From assembly GCF_000738085.1 (NCBI RefSeq), contig NZ_JPRS01000021.1, positions 1 through 42,769 of the forward strand: a DNA stretch of 42,769 nucleotides. Reading direction: 5' to 3'. Under the pieces are notes generated by a model. It made no database searches and was not told the DNA's origin. It saw only the letters and a list, made by a program, of their open reading frames with translations. This DNA is from Cryobacterium sp. MLB-32. GTDB taxonomy: Bacteria; Actinomycetota; Actinomycetes; Actinomycetales; Microbacteriaceae. The translations under genes were made by a program, and so were the position numbers. Of this stretch, positions 6,319-13,622 are shown piece by piece (the first letter of the stretch is position 1; each line of letters opens with the position of its first letter).

Positions 6319-8424
6319 ATGACCGAGACATTTGAGACAGACACATTCGAGACAGAGGCCGTCGAAACCGTGACAGTGACCTTCGACACCGTGCTCGTGG
6401 CCAACCGCGGTGAAATCGCCTGCCGCATCATCCGCACGCTGCGCGAGCGCGGCATCCGCTCGATCGCCGTGTACAGCGACGCCGATCGCGGCGCGCGGCA
6501 TGTGTCACTGGCGGATGCTGCGGTGCGCCTCGGCGCCGCCGCCCCGGCCGACAGCTACCTCAACATCGAAGCCGTGCTGGCGGCAGCCGCGCAATCCGGG
6601 GCCCAGGCCATCCACCCCGGCTACGGATTCCTCAGTGAGAACCAGGCCTTCGCACAGGCGTGCGTCGATGCCGGAATCGTGTTCATCGGCCCGAGCGTGC
6701 ACGCGCTGAACATGATGGGCGACAAGATCCGCTCGAAGAACCATGTCGCCGGCTACGGAGTGCCCGTCATCCCCGGGGTCGCCGAGCCGGGGCTCAGCGA
6801 CGAGCAGCTCATTACGGCCGCCGTCGACGTGGGCTACCCGATGCTGATCAAGCCGTCCGCCGGCGGTGGCGGCAAGGGCATGCACATCGTTGAACGCGCA
6901 GAAGACCTCCCGGCGACGCTTGAGACCGCCCGGCGCGTGGCGCTGAGCGCCTTCGGCGACGACACGCTGCTGCTCGAGCGTCTCGTCGCAACGCCGCGCC
7001 ACATCGAGGTGCAGGTGCTGGCCGACAACCACGGTGCCGTGATCCACCTCGGTGAGCGTGAATGCTCGCTGCAACGCCGCCACCAGAAGGTGATCGAGGA
7101 GGCGCCCTCTCCGCTGCTCGACCCCGCAACCCGGGCACGGATCGGTGAGGCCGCCTGCGCCGCCGCGCGCAGCGTGGGCTACAGCGGTGCCGGTACGGTG
7201 GAATTCCTGGTGTCGGCTGCCGCCCCCGACGAGTTCTTCTTCATGGAGATGAACACCCGCCTGCAGGTCGAACATCCGGTCACGGAGATGGTCACCGGCA
7301 TCGACCTCGTGGACTGGCAGGTGCGCATCGCCGCGGGGGAGCACCTCACCGTGGCCCAGTCCGACGTATCCCTCACGGGGCATGCGATCGAGGCACGGGT
7401 GTACGCCGAAAACCCCGAGCGCGGCTTCCTGCCGACGACCGGCACCGTGCTGCAGCTGCACGAGGCCGGCGGCGCGGGTGTGCGAGTGGACAGCTCGCTC
7501 ACCCCCGGCCTCACGATCGCCTCGCACTACGACCCGATGCTCGCCAAGGTGATCGCGTGGGCACCGACCCGGCTGGCGGCCATCACCCGGCTCGACCGGG
7601 CCCTCGCGGACACGGTCGTGCTCGGTGTGCAGACCAATACCGAGTACCTGCGGCTTCTCCTGGCGGATGCCGACGTGCGCGCCGGCCGCCTCGACACCGG
7701 GCTGATCGAACGCACGCTTCCCGAGCTGCGGTTTCGCGGAGCCGACGACCACCTGCTGGCTGCCGTCGCGCTGTTCCTGCACTCGCTCGCCGGGTCCGCG
7801 CCGTCCGACGCGCATCCCGTCTGGGCGCGGCCGAGCGGTTGGCGGATGGCCTCTCCCCGCCCCGTGCGCTATTGCCTGGGAGTGAGCGCGACCGACGCGG
7901 TTGACGTGCGCGTGGCGGGGGAGCCCGGGGCGGCATCCGTGTCGATCGGAGACGGTTCGGCCGTTCCAGCCGGCCTCACGCCCGTCGGTGACCGCCCGGG
8001 TGCGTTCGCCGTCGACTACGCCGGTCAGACCCGTGTGTTCGTCATGACCGGGTCCGGAGCGAGCGTGCACATCGGCGCCGACGGGTTTTCGATGGAGCTG
8101 CGACACCGGTCACGGGCGGAGCAACTCGCCGAACACCTCGCGAGCCGTGACCGTGTTCCCGGGGCGGTGAGTCCCGATGTGCGCTCGCCCATGCCCGGCA
8201 CCGTCATCGCGGTGCACGCCGCCACCGGCGACACCGTTGCGGCGGGGCAAACCATCCTCGTGGTCGAGGCCATGAAGATGGAACACAAACTCGTGGCCGC
8301 CACGGCGGGCCGCGTCACCGTGAACCTCAAGACCGGCGATCGTGTGGCGCTGGACCAGATCGTGGCATCGATCGCCACCGACACCACCCCAGTAACCATC
8401 TCAGACAAGGGAGACTCAGAATGA
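6319..8424 (+). CDS. accA1: Acyl-CoA carboxylase alpha subunit: biotin carboxylase plus biotin carrier
   Basis: About 701 residues. The order is biotin-carboxylase N-domain (VLVANRGEIACRIIRTLRER), ATP-grasp domain with the glycine loop GGGGKGMHIV, the catalytic region (FMEMNTRLQVEHPVTEMVTG), the C-domain, a variable linker and a C-terminal biotinyl domain with EAMKMEHK, where biotin would attach to Lys of AMKM near residue 653. The enzyme carboxylates biotin with ATP and bicarbonate and hands it to the beta subunit encoded just upstream. By context the substrate is 3-methylcrotonyl-CoA. The start is uncertain. ATG 6319 is used, a GTG at 6307 would overlap the upstream stop by four bases, and homology proper begins about residue 23. 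An odd Thr/Glu-rich stretch (TFETDTFETEAVETVTVT) precedes the domain. The stop overlaps the next ATG as ATGA. Confidence 0.92.
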   Translation: MTETFETDTFETEAVETVTVTFDTVLVANRGEIACRIIRTLRERGIRSIAVYSDADRGARHVSLADAAVRLGAAAPADSYLNIEAVLAAAAQSGAQAIHPGYGFLSENQAFAQACVDAGIVFIGPSVHALNMMGDKIRSKNHVAGYGVPVIPGVAEPGLSDEQLITAAVDVGYPMLIKPSAGGGGKGMHIVERAEDLPATLETARRVALSAFGDDTLLLERLVATPRHIEVQVLADNHGAVIHLGERECSLQRRHQKVIEEAPSPLLDPATRARIGEAACAAARSVGYSGAGTVEFLVSAAAPDEFFFMEMNTRLQVEHPVTEMVTGIDLVDWQVRIAAGEHLTVAQSDVSLTGHAIEARVYAENPERGFLPTTGTVLQLHEAGGAGVRVDSSLTPGLTIASHYDPMLAKVIAWAPTRLAAITRLDRALADTVVLGVQTNTEYLRLLLADADVRAGRLDTGLIERTLPELRFRGADDHLLAAVALFLHSLAGSAPSDAHPVWARPSGWRMASPRPVRYCLGVSATDAVDVRVAGEPGAASVSIGDGSAVPAGLTPVGDRPGAFAVDYAGQTRVFVMTGSGASVHIGADGFSMELRHRSRAEQLAEHLASRDRVPGAVSPDVRSPMPGTVIAVHAATGDTVAAGQTILVVEAMKMEHKLVAATAGRVTVNLKTGDRVALDQIVASIATDTTPVTISDKGDSE

Positions 8425-9587
8425 GCTACGAACTCACCCCCGAATACCAGGCCCTCAGCGACACCGTTCGCGATTTCGCCGACACCGTTGTGGCCCCCGC
8501 CGCGTATGAGTACGACACCAAGCGCAGCCTCCCGTATGGCATCATCGCGCAGATGGGAGAGATGGGGCTCTTCGGGCTTCCGTTCCCCGTGCAATACGGC
8601 GGCCAGGGCAAGGACTACTTCGCCCTCTGCCTCGCCGTGGAGCAGCTTGCCCGCGCCGACCAGAGCATCGCCGTCACCCTCGAGGCCGGCGTGGGCCTCG
8701 GCATCATGCCGGTGTACCGCAGCGGCACCGAGGCGCAGAAGGAAGAGTGGGTGCCCCGCCTCGCGAGCGGGTCGGCGCTCGCCGCGTTCGGCCTCACCGA
8801 AGCGGATGCCGGCTCCGACGCTGCCGGCACCAAGACCACCGCCGAGCTCGCGGGCGGCGAATGGGTGATCAACGGCACGAAGCAGTTCATCACCAACTCC
8901 GGTTCAGAGATCACCCGCCTTGTGACGGTGACCGCGGTCACGGGGGAGTCCACGCGCGCCGACGGGTCGATCAAGAAGGAACTCACCGCGATCCTGGTGC
9001 CCACGCCGACGCCCGGGTTCACGGCGCTGCCGCCCTACGACAAGGTCGGCTGGCACACGTCCGACACGCACCCGCTCGTGTTCGACAACGTGCGTGTTCC
9101 GGAGGCCAACCTGCTCGGTGAACGCGGCCGAGGCTTCGCCAACTTCGTGCAAACCCTCGACGAGGGCCGCATCGCCTTCGCCGCGCTCTGCACCGGCGCG
9201 GCGCAGGGCTGCCTCGAAGAGTCGATCCGCTACGCGAACAGCCGCAACGTTTTCGGCCGCTCCATCGGGTCCAACCAACACATCGCCTTCAAGATCGCCA
9301 GGATGCAGGCGCGTGTGCACACCGCACGCCTCGCGTACTACGACGCCGCACTGAAAATGATCAACGGCAAGCCGTTCAAGATGGAGGCGTCGATCGCCAA
9401 GATGGTCGGCAGCGAAGCGGCCATGGACAACGCCCGTGACGCCACGCAGATCTTCGGCGGATACGGCTTCATGAACGAGAACCCGGTCGCGCGGCACTAT
9501 CGTGATTCGAAGGTGCTCGAACTCGGCGAGGGCACGACAGAGGTGCAGCTGATGGTCATTTCTCGTGCCCTGGGTTTCGCCGGCTGA
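8421..9587 (+). CDS. Acyl-CoA dehydrogenase, probable isovaleryl-CoA dehydrogenase
   Basis: A 388-residue FAD flavoprotein of standard length. It shows the N-terminal helical domain, the FAD and substrate signature (AFGLTEADAGSDAAGTKTTA), the middle beta domain and the C-terminal helices with IFGGYGFMNENPVARHYRDS. GEGTTEVQLMVISRALG carries the glutamate that acts as base in most acyl-CoA dehydrogenases. The best positional counterpart is mycobacterial FadE19 (Rv2500c), placed in the same order after the carboxylase genes. In the pathway it would oxidise isovaleryl-CoA to 3-methylcrotonyl-CoA, the substrate of the carboxylase encoded beside it. Short or other branched acyl-CoA cannot be excluded. 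The start is coupled to the previous gene by a four-base ATGA overlap. Confidence 0.9.
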   Translation: MSYELTPEYQALSDTVRDFADTVVAPAAYEYDTKRSLPYGIIAQMGEMGLFGLPFPVQYGGQGKDYFALCLAVEQLARADQSIAVTLEAGVGLGIMPVYRSGTEAQKEEWVPRLASGSALAAFGLTEADAGSDAAGTKTTAELAGGEWVINGTKQFITNSGSEITRLVTVTAVTGESTRADGSIKKELTAILVPTPTPGFTALPPYDKVGWHTSDTHPLVFDNVRVPEANLLGERGRGFANFVQTLDEGRIAFAALCTGAAQGCLEESIRYANSRNVFGRSIGSNQHIAFKIARMQARVHTARLAYYDAALKMINGKPFKMEASIAKMVGSEAAMDNARDATQIFGGYGFMNENPVARHYRDSKVLELGEGTTEVQLMVISRALGFAG

Positions 9588-9621
9588 GCCCTGCCGACCA
9601 CATGCCGAACGGGAGAACTGA

Positions 9622-10392
9622 ATGATTGACAAGGTTGTCAGCAGTGCCGCGGAGGCGGTGGCCGATATTCCCGATGGCGCGAGCATCGCGGTCGGCGGGT
9701 TCGGCCTCTGCGGAATCCCGGAGGCGCTCATCGAGGCGCTGTACGACCAGGGAACCACCGACCTCGAGACCATCAGCAACAACTGCGGTGTCGATGGGTG
9801 GGGACTCGGCCGGCTGCTCGCCGACCACCGCATTCGACGCACCGTGAGTTCGTACGTGGGAGAGAACAAGGAGTTCGCCCGCCAATACCTGTCGGGTGAG
9901 CTCGAGGTTGAACTCACCCCGCAGGGCACGCTGGCCGAGAAGCTCCGCGCGGGCGGCGCCGGCATCCCGGCGTTCTTCACCCCTGCCGGGGTGGGTACCC
10001 AGGTGAGCGAGGGGGGCCTGCCGCAGCGCTACCGTGCCGACGGCACGGTAGCGAAGGCATCAGAGCCGAAGGAGGTGCGCCGCTTCGACGGCGCCGATTA
10101 CGTGATGGAACGCTCGGTCACTCCCGATTTTGCTTTCGTGCACGCGCTCAAAGGCGACCGCTACGGCAACCTCGTCTTCCATGCCGCGGCCGCGAATTTC
10201 AATCCGCTCGCCGCAATGGCGGGCAGGATCACCATCGCCCAGGTCGAGCAACTCGTCGAGCCCGGCGAACTCAACCCCGAGCACATCCATACCCCCGGCA
10301 TATTCGTGCAGCGGGTCGTTGTCGTCGGCGAGGTGGAGAAACGCGTCGAACGTCGAACCGTGTCGCCGGAACCCGGGGAGGGGACCGAATGA
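9622..10392 (+). CDS. scoA: 3-oxoacid CoA-transferase subunit A
   Basis: This 256-residue subunit binds CoA in a two-subunit succinyl-CoA:3-ketoacid CoA-transferase. Family blocks are [53 protein letters not shown] and [16 protein letters not shown]. It would make acetoacetyl-CoA from acetoacetate, the end product of leucine breakdown. The ATG follows a clear ribosome site (gggaga, seven bases). A 34-bp gap separates it from the dehydrogenase gene, the only real gap within the operon after the first two genes. The stop overlaps the start of subunit B as ATGA. Confidence 0.92.
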   Translation: MIDKVVSSAAEAVADIPDGASIAVGGFGLCGIPEALIEALYDQGTTDLETISNNCGVDGWGLGRLLADHRIRRTVSSYVGENKEFARQYLSGELEVELTPQGTLAEKLRAGGAGIPAFFTPAGVGTQVSEGGLPQRYRADGTVAKASEPKEVRRFDGADYVMERSVTPDFAFVHALKGDRYGNLVFHAAAANFNPLAAMAGRITIAQVEQLVEPGELNPEHIHTPGIFVQRVVVVGEVEKRVERRTVSPEPGEGTE

Positions 10393-11045
10393 GCCTCAGC
10401 AGGGAACAGCTCGCGGCGCGTGTCGCCCTCGAGCTCACAAACGGTCAGTATGTCAATCTCGGCATCGGGATGCCCACGCTGATACCGAACTACATCCCCG
10501 ATGACATCGAGGTCGTTCTTCATTCCGAGAACGGCATACTGGGTGTCGGTCCCTACCCGACCGAGGCGAACATCGACCCTGACCTCATCAACGCGGGCAA
10601 GGAAACGGTCACCGTGAACACCGGTGCGGCCTTCTTCGACTCCGCGGCATCCTTCGGCATGGTGCGCGGCGGCCACGTCGACGTGGCCGTGCTCGGCGCC
10701 ATGGAGGTTGCCGCGAACGGCGACCTGGCGAACTGGATGGTCCCCGGCAAGATGGTCAAGGGCATGGGCGGGGCGATGGACCTCGTCTTCGGGGCGAAAC
10801 GTCTCATCGTGATGATGGAACACACCGACAAGTTCGGCCATCCCAAGATCGTGACCCGGTGCAGCTTGCCGCTGACCGGACGCGGCTGCGTCAACCTGAT
10901 CGTGACCGACCTCGCCGTGATCGAGGTCACGTCCGCGGGCCTTGTGCTGCGTGAGACGGCCCCCGGCGTGAGCGTCGACGAGGTCGTCGCGGCAACCGGC
11001 GCAGATCTTCGAATTGACCTGAATCCCCTGGAGAGCATCCGATGA
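10389..11045 (+). CDS. scoB: 3-oxoacid CoA-transferase subunit B
   Basis: This 218-residue subunit carries the catalytic glutamate, Glu47 in SENGILGVG, which forms the glutamyl-CoA thioester intermediate. Other family blocks are [17 protein letters not shown] and [20 protein letters not shown]. It works as a heteromer with the product of the preceding gene. The start and stop both overlap their neighbours by four bases (ATGA), which suggests translational coupling and equal production of the two subunits. In Mycobacterium the equivalent pair (Rv2503c/Rv2504c) also lies beside accA1/accD1. Confidence 0.93.
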   Translation: MSLSREQLAARVALELTNGQYVNLGIGMPTLIPNYIPDDIEVVLHSENGILGVGPYPTEANIDPDLINAGKETVTVNTGAAFFDSAASFGMVRGGHVDVAVLGAMEVAANGDLANWMVPGKMVKGMGGAMDLVFGAKRLIVMMEHTDKFGHPKIVTRCSLPLTGRGCVNLIVTDLAVIEVTSAGLVLRETAPGVSVDEVVAATGADLRIDLNPLESIR

Positions 11046-11527
11046 AAGACGATCGACCGTCCGTCGAGCAGCGCGGGCTGTTCTTTGAGGAATTCGACCT
11101 CGATGTGCGCTACCTGCACCGTCCGGGGCGCACGGCCACCGAGGCCGACAACGTGATGTTCACCACCATGACCATGAACACCCAGGGGTTGCACCTCGAC
11201 GCGGCGTGGGCGGCTACACAGCCGTTCGGCGAACGCCTGATGAACTCCATGTGGACACTGTCCACCATGGTGGGCTCCTCCGTCGCCCAGCTCACCCAGG
11301 GCACGATCGTGGCCAACCTGGGCTTTGCTGAGGTGACCTTTCCGCATCCGATGCACCACGGCGACACGCTCTACTCCGAGACCGTTGTCACCAGCAAGCG
11401 GCTCTCCAGCTCGCGCCCCGGGCAGGGCATCATCACCCTCACCCACACCGGTCGCAACCAGTACAAGGACGTGGTGGGCACTGCCGTGCGAACCGTCATG
11501 GTGTGGTGCCAGGACGCGCGACCATGA
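11042..11527 (+). CDS. MaoC-like hot-dog hydratase, probable 3-methylglutaconyl-CoA hydratase
   Basis: A 161-residue single hot-dog domain protein of the MaoC/(R)-hydratase family. The N-terminal part ([20 protein letters not shown]) contains the usual acidic active-site segment, though the aspartate and histidine of classic R-hydratases are not cleanly conserved as D-x5-H. Downstream are [15 protein letters not shown] and the final strand. It is the counterpart by order of mycobacterial Rv2499c. Hydration of 3-methylglutaconyl-CoA to (R)-3-hydroxy-3-methylglutaryl-CoA is inferred from that position and from the lyase that follows. It overlaps both neighbours by four bases. Confidence 0.85.
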   Translation: MKDDRPSVEQRGLFFEEFDLDVRYLHRPGRTATEADNVMFTTMTMNTQGLHLDAAWAATQPFGERLMNSMWTLSTMVGSSVAQLTQGTIVANLGFAEVTFPHPMHHGDTLYSETVVTSKRLSSSRPGQGIITLTHTGRNQYKDVVGTAVRTVMVWCQDARP

Positions 11528-12330
11528 CGTTCCAGCTCGGTCCTGCTCTGCTTTTCTGCCCGGCCGACCGGCCTGAGCGCTATGCCAAAGCCGCCGAGCG
11601 CGCGGACGAGGTCATCCTCGACCTCGAAGACGCCGTGGCACCGGGCGCTAAGGACGAGGCGCGACTCGCGCTCGTGGGGCATCCGCTCGACCCCGATCGC
11701 ACGATCGTACGCGTCAACCCGGTCGGCACCGCCGAGTTCGCCCTTGACCTTGCCGCCCTCGAGGCCACGGACTATCGCTTCGTGATGGCCGCCAAATCCG
11801 AGACGGCCACCCAGATGGCGGCCCTGTCGTCGTATCGCGTTGTCGCGCTCTGCGAGACCGCCGCCGGTGTTCAGGCAGCCGCGCTTCTGGCTGCCGCGCC
11901 GAACGTGGTCGCCCTGATGTGGGGCGCCGAAGACCTCATCGCCTCACTCGGCGGAACGTCCAGCCGCTTCGCCGACGGTCGTTACCGGGCTGTGGCCCGC
12001 CATGCCCGCTCGACCGTCCTGCTCGCGGCGGGCTCGCGGGGTAAGGCCGCCATTGACTCCGTCTACCTCGACATTCCCGATACCGCCGGACTCGCGGCCG
12101 AAGCGGAAGATGCTGTGGCAAGCGGATTTCGTGCGACCGCCTGCATCCATCCGAGTCAGGTCGAGGTCATTCGGGCCGCCTATCGGCCGACACCGGATGC
12201 CGTGGCTCAGGCCCGCGCCCTCTTGGACGCCGCGCAGGGCCAGCGCGGCGTCTTCCAATTCGCGGGCCGCATGGTCGACGGTCCCGTTTTGCGCCACGCC
12301 GAGACGGTACTTCGCCGCGCCGGAGCCTGA
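11524..12330 (+). CDS. CitE-like lyase, probable (R)-HMG-CoA lyase of leucine breakdown
   Basis: A 268-residue TIM-barrel protein of the HpcH/HpaI-CitE family. Visible blocks are LLFCPADRPERYAKAAERAD, VILDLEDAVAPGAKDEAR, the metal-site region LMWGAEDLIASLGG and the late segment ATACIHPSQVEVI. It stands alone without citrate-lyase alpha or gamma subunits, so it is not part of citrate lyase. The mycobacterial counterpart in the same gene order, Rv2498c, has been described as acting in leucine catabolism and itaconate breakdown by cleaving (R)-HMG-CoA and citramalyl-CoA type substrates. Cleavage to acetyl-CoA and acetoacetate would supply the CoA-transferase encoded upstream. The start ATG at 11524 overlaps the MaoC stop. 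The frame opens earlier, at 11503, inside that gene. Confidence 0.87.
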   Translation: MTFQLGPALLFCPADRPERYAKAAERADEVILDLEDAVAPGAKDEARLALVGHPLDPDRTIVRVNPVGTAEFALDLAALEATDYRFVMAAKSETATQMAALSSYRVVALCETAAGVQAAALLAAAPNVVALMWGAEDLIASLGGTSSRFADGRYRAVARHARSTVLLAAGSRGKAAIDSVYLDIPDTAGLAAEAEDAVASGFRATACIHPSQVEVIRAAYRPTPDAVAQARALLDAAQGQRGVFQFAGRMVDGPVLRHAETVLRRAGA

Positions 12331-12353
12331 GCCGCCTTCGAGCTCTAGGCGGC
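12331..12353. terminator. Short bidirectional hairpin between the CitE-like and GPX genes
   Basis: The arms gccgcct (12331-12337) and aggcggc (12347-12353) pair perfectly around a nine-base loop, followed by ggtttcc. The stop codon of the opposing peroxidase gene lies inside the hairpin. It occupies nearly all of the space between the two convergent genes. Stability is modest, so the terminator role is a proposal. Confidence 0.5.
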
Positions 12354-12848
12354 GGTTTCCGCGAGGGACTTCTCGATCGCGGCCACGATTTCCTTCGACT
12401 GCGGCTCCACGTTTGACGCGAAGCGATTGACGATTTTTCCTTCGGGGGTGACCAGGAACTTCTCGAAGTTCCACTTCACGAGGCCGGGAAGGATGCCAGT
12501 CTTGAACTTGGTGAGCTGAGTGAAAAGAGCGTGCTGGTCCTTGCCGCGCACGTCGATCTTGGTGGTCATCGGGAACGTCACGCCGTAGTTCATGTCGCAG
12601 AACTCCGCGATGTCTGTTTCGGTTCCGGGTTCCTGGCCCATGAACTGGTTGCTCGGCATGCCGAGGATCACCAGGCCGTCTGTGGCGTACTTCTTGTACA
12701 ACGCTTCGAGTCCCGCGTACTGCGGCGTGAAGCCGCATTTGGATGCGGTGTTGACAACGAGCACGGTCTTGCCGCGGAATTCACCGAACGTCGTCTCGGT
12801 GCCGTCGATGAGGGTGAGGGGGATCTCGTAAAGCGAAGTGGTGTCCAT
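12345..12848 (-). CDS. Glutathione-peroxidase-family thiol peroxidase
   Basis: A 167-residue thioredoxin-fold peroxidase of normal length. The catalytic residues are present: Cys38 in NTASKCGFTPQY (a cysteine, not selenocysteine), Gln72 in NQFMGQEPG, Trp126 and Asn127 in VKWNFEKFLV. Cys84 in AEFCDMNYG is the likely resolving cysteine, which points to reduction by thioredoxin rather than glutathione, as in most bacterial members. It removes hydrogen and lipid peroxides in the cytoplasm. It is a single gene convergent with the leucine operon. The ATG at 12848 follows a weak ribosome site. No regulator site was recognised. Confidence 0.9.
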   Translation of the reverse strand: MDTTSLYEIPLTLIDGTETTFGEFRGKTVLVVNTASKCGFTPQYAGLEALYKKYATDGLVILGMPSNQFMGQEPGTETDIAEFCDMNYGVTFPMTTKIDVRGKDQHALFTQLTKFKTGILPGLVKWNFEKFLVTPEGKIVNRFASNVEPQSKEIVAAIEKSLAETAA

Positions 12849-13151
12849 GAAGGCGATGCTATCGGCGTGGCCTCGGAGGTGGCTGCGTGCGGGCTGCGGC
12901 CGCGGCCGCGCGGCTGGTCACCGCCTGTGTAGATGCTGTGCCCCCGGTCACTATTGCACCTTTATGCGCACGTATGAAGTATCGTAAAGACATACCCGGA
13001 ACTACGTGAGGCTGATTGTGGCCCCTGTTCCGGCCCGCGCGGCGCAGCGCAGACTTCCCGCCGACCGGGCCCACCCGCGTATGAACAGCACCTGTGTTAT
13101 TTCTGCCACCCCGGCCCGTTGTTCGGCATTCGCAGTAACACAAGGAGCACC
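12849..13151. other. 303-bp gene-free leader before the small GYV protein
   Basis: No frame here looks coding. The left part is very GC-rich (a cggccgcggccgcg run near 12900). A more AT-rich patch near 12950-12995 (cctttatgcgcacgtatgaa) is the best place for a promoter of the gene at 13152, though boxes cannot be assigned with confidence. The inverted repeat tgtgtta (13093-13099) and taacaca (13136-13142) ends at the ribosome site. Confidence 0.4.
13093..13147 (+). promoter_or_regulatory. Possible ribosome-site-sequestering hairpin
   Basis: tgtgtta at 13093-13099 can pair with taacaca at 13136-13142. Two further pairs (cc at 13091-13092 with gg at 13144-13145, one base bulged) would reach into the aaggag ribosome site of the small gene at 13152. 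The loop is long (36 bases) but contains further GC-rich pairing. This would make translation depend on folding. It was seen by eye only. Confidence 0.35.
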
Positions 13152-13328
13152 ATGAATTCCTACGTCACACGCACCACCCGTCACACCGATGAGACCACCG
13201 GTTATGTCAGCCTCAGTGGACACCGCGCAACGGTCGGCACCGGCTACGTCACGCACCAGAGCCAGCAGGAGCAGGTTGGCGGCTACGTGTCGTCGACCGG
13301 CAAGAAGACTGGGCGTCGCGCCGCCTAA
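13152..13328 (+). CDS. Small 58-residue protein with GYV repeats, unknown function
   Basis: The ATG is preceded by a strong ribosome site (aaggag, six bases). The 58-residue product starts MNSYVTRTTRHTDETT, has three spaced repeats (TGYVSLSG, TGYVTHQS, GGYVSSTG) and ends in a basic tail (KKTGRRAA). It is hydrophilic, rich in Thr, Ser, Gly and Tyr, and has no signal peptide, helix or cysteine. I recognise no family. It is flanked by a 303-bp leader and a very strong terminator, so it appears to be an independent, possibly well expressed, monocistronic unit just before the RNase J gene. A frame opening upstream at 13119 lacks a ribosome site. Confidence 0.75.
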   Translation: MNSYVTRTTRHTDETTGYVSLSGHRATVGTGYVTHQSQQEQVGGYVSSTGKKTGRRAA

Positions 13329-13345
13329 CGGTCGGCCGTTGTCTC

Positions 13346-13379
13346 AAGGAGGGTCCCGCCACGTGGCGGGGCCCTCCTT
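13346..13379 (+). terminator. Strong rho-independent terminator
   Basis: The left arm starts aaggaggg and continues through tcccgccac (17 bases in all), and the right arm gtggcgggg plus ccctcctt pairs along the full length with one T-G wobble. It is followed by a T-rich tail (ttttgtgtgtg). It lies 18 bp after the stop of the small GYV protein gene and isolates it from the RNase J gene. Confidence 0.9.
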
Positions 13380-13380
13380 T

Positions 13381-13622
13381 TGTGTGTGCGGTGCGAGGGT
13401 TTGTCCGGCCCCGGTACACTGGAAGAGCTAGTGGCACAACGCACGCCTGTCGTGCCCGCCATTTTTATGACTCAGGCCAGGCATCCGGTTCACGTCATTC
13501 GGGCTGAAGCTATTCGGTTCGAGCTCGTGAGGCCCAGGTCGCCGGCTTCCGGTCTACACCCCCTGCACGCCTGCGTCTCCTTCTGCTGAGACCTGCACAA
13601 CGTACAAATAGAAAAGAGATTC
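13381..13622 (+). promoter_or_regulatory. Promoter and leader region of the RNase J gene
   Basis: These 242 bp between the terminator and the RNase J start hold no gene. tacact at about 13416-13421 is a fair -10 box, but the -35 position (gtgcga or nearby) is weak. The remaining ~200 bases would be an untranslated leader. Long leaders are common for RNase J genes, where the enzyme may process its own mRNA. A weak purine tract (gaaaagagattc) precedes the ATG. Confidence 0.4.

Noticed and set aside
6505-8106. 533-codon open frame opposite the carboxylase alpha gene
   Set aside because: Composition is Gly/His/Arg/Val-rich as expected for an antisense frame, with no domain and no ribosome site.
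11524-12330. Citrate lyase beta subunit
   Set aside because: There are no citrate-lyase alpha, gamma or accessory genes, and the setting is a leucine-type operon.
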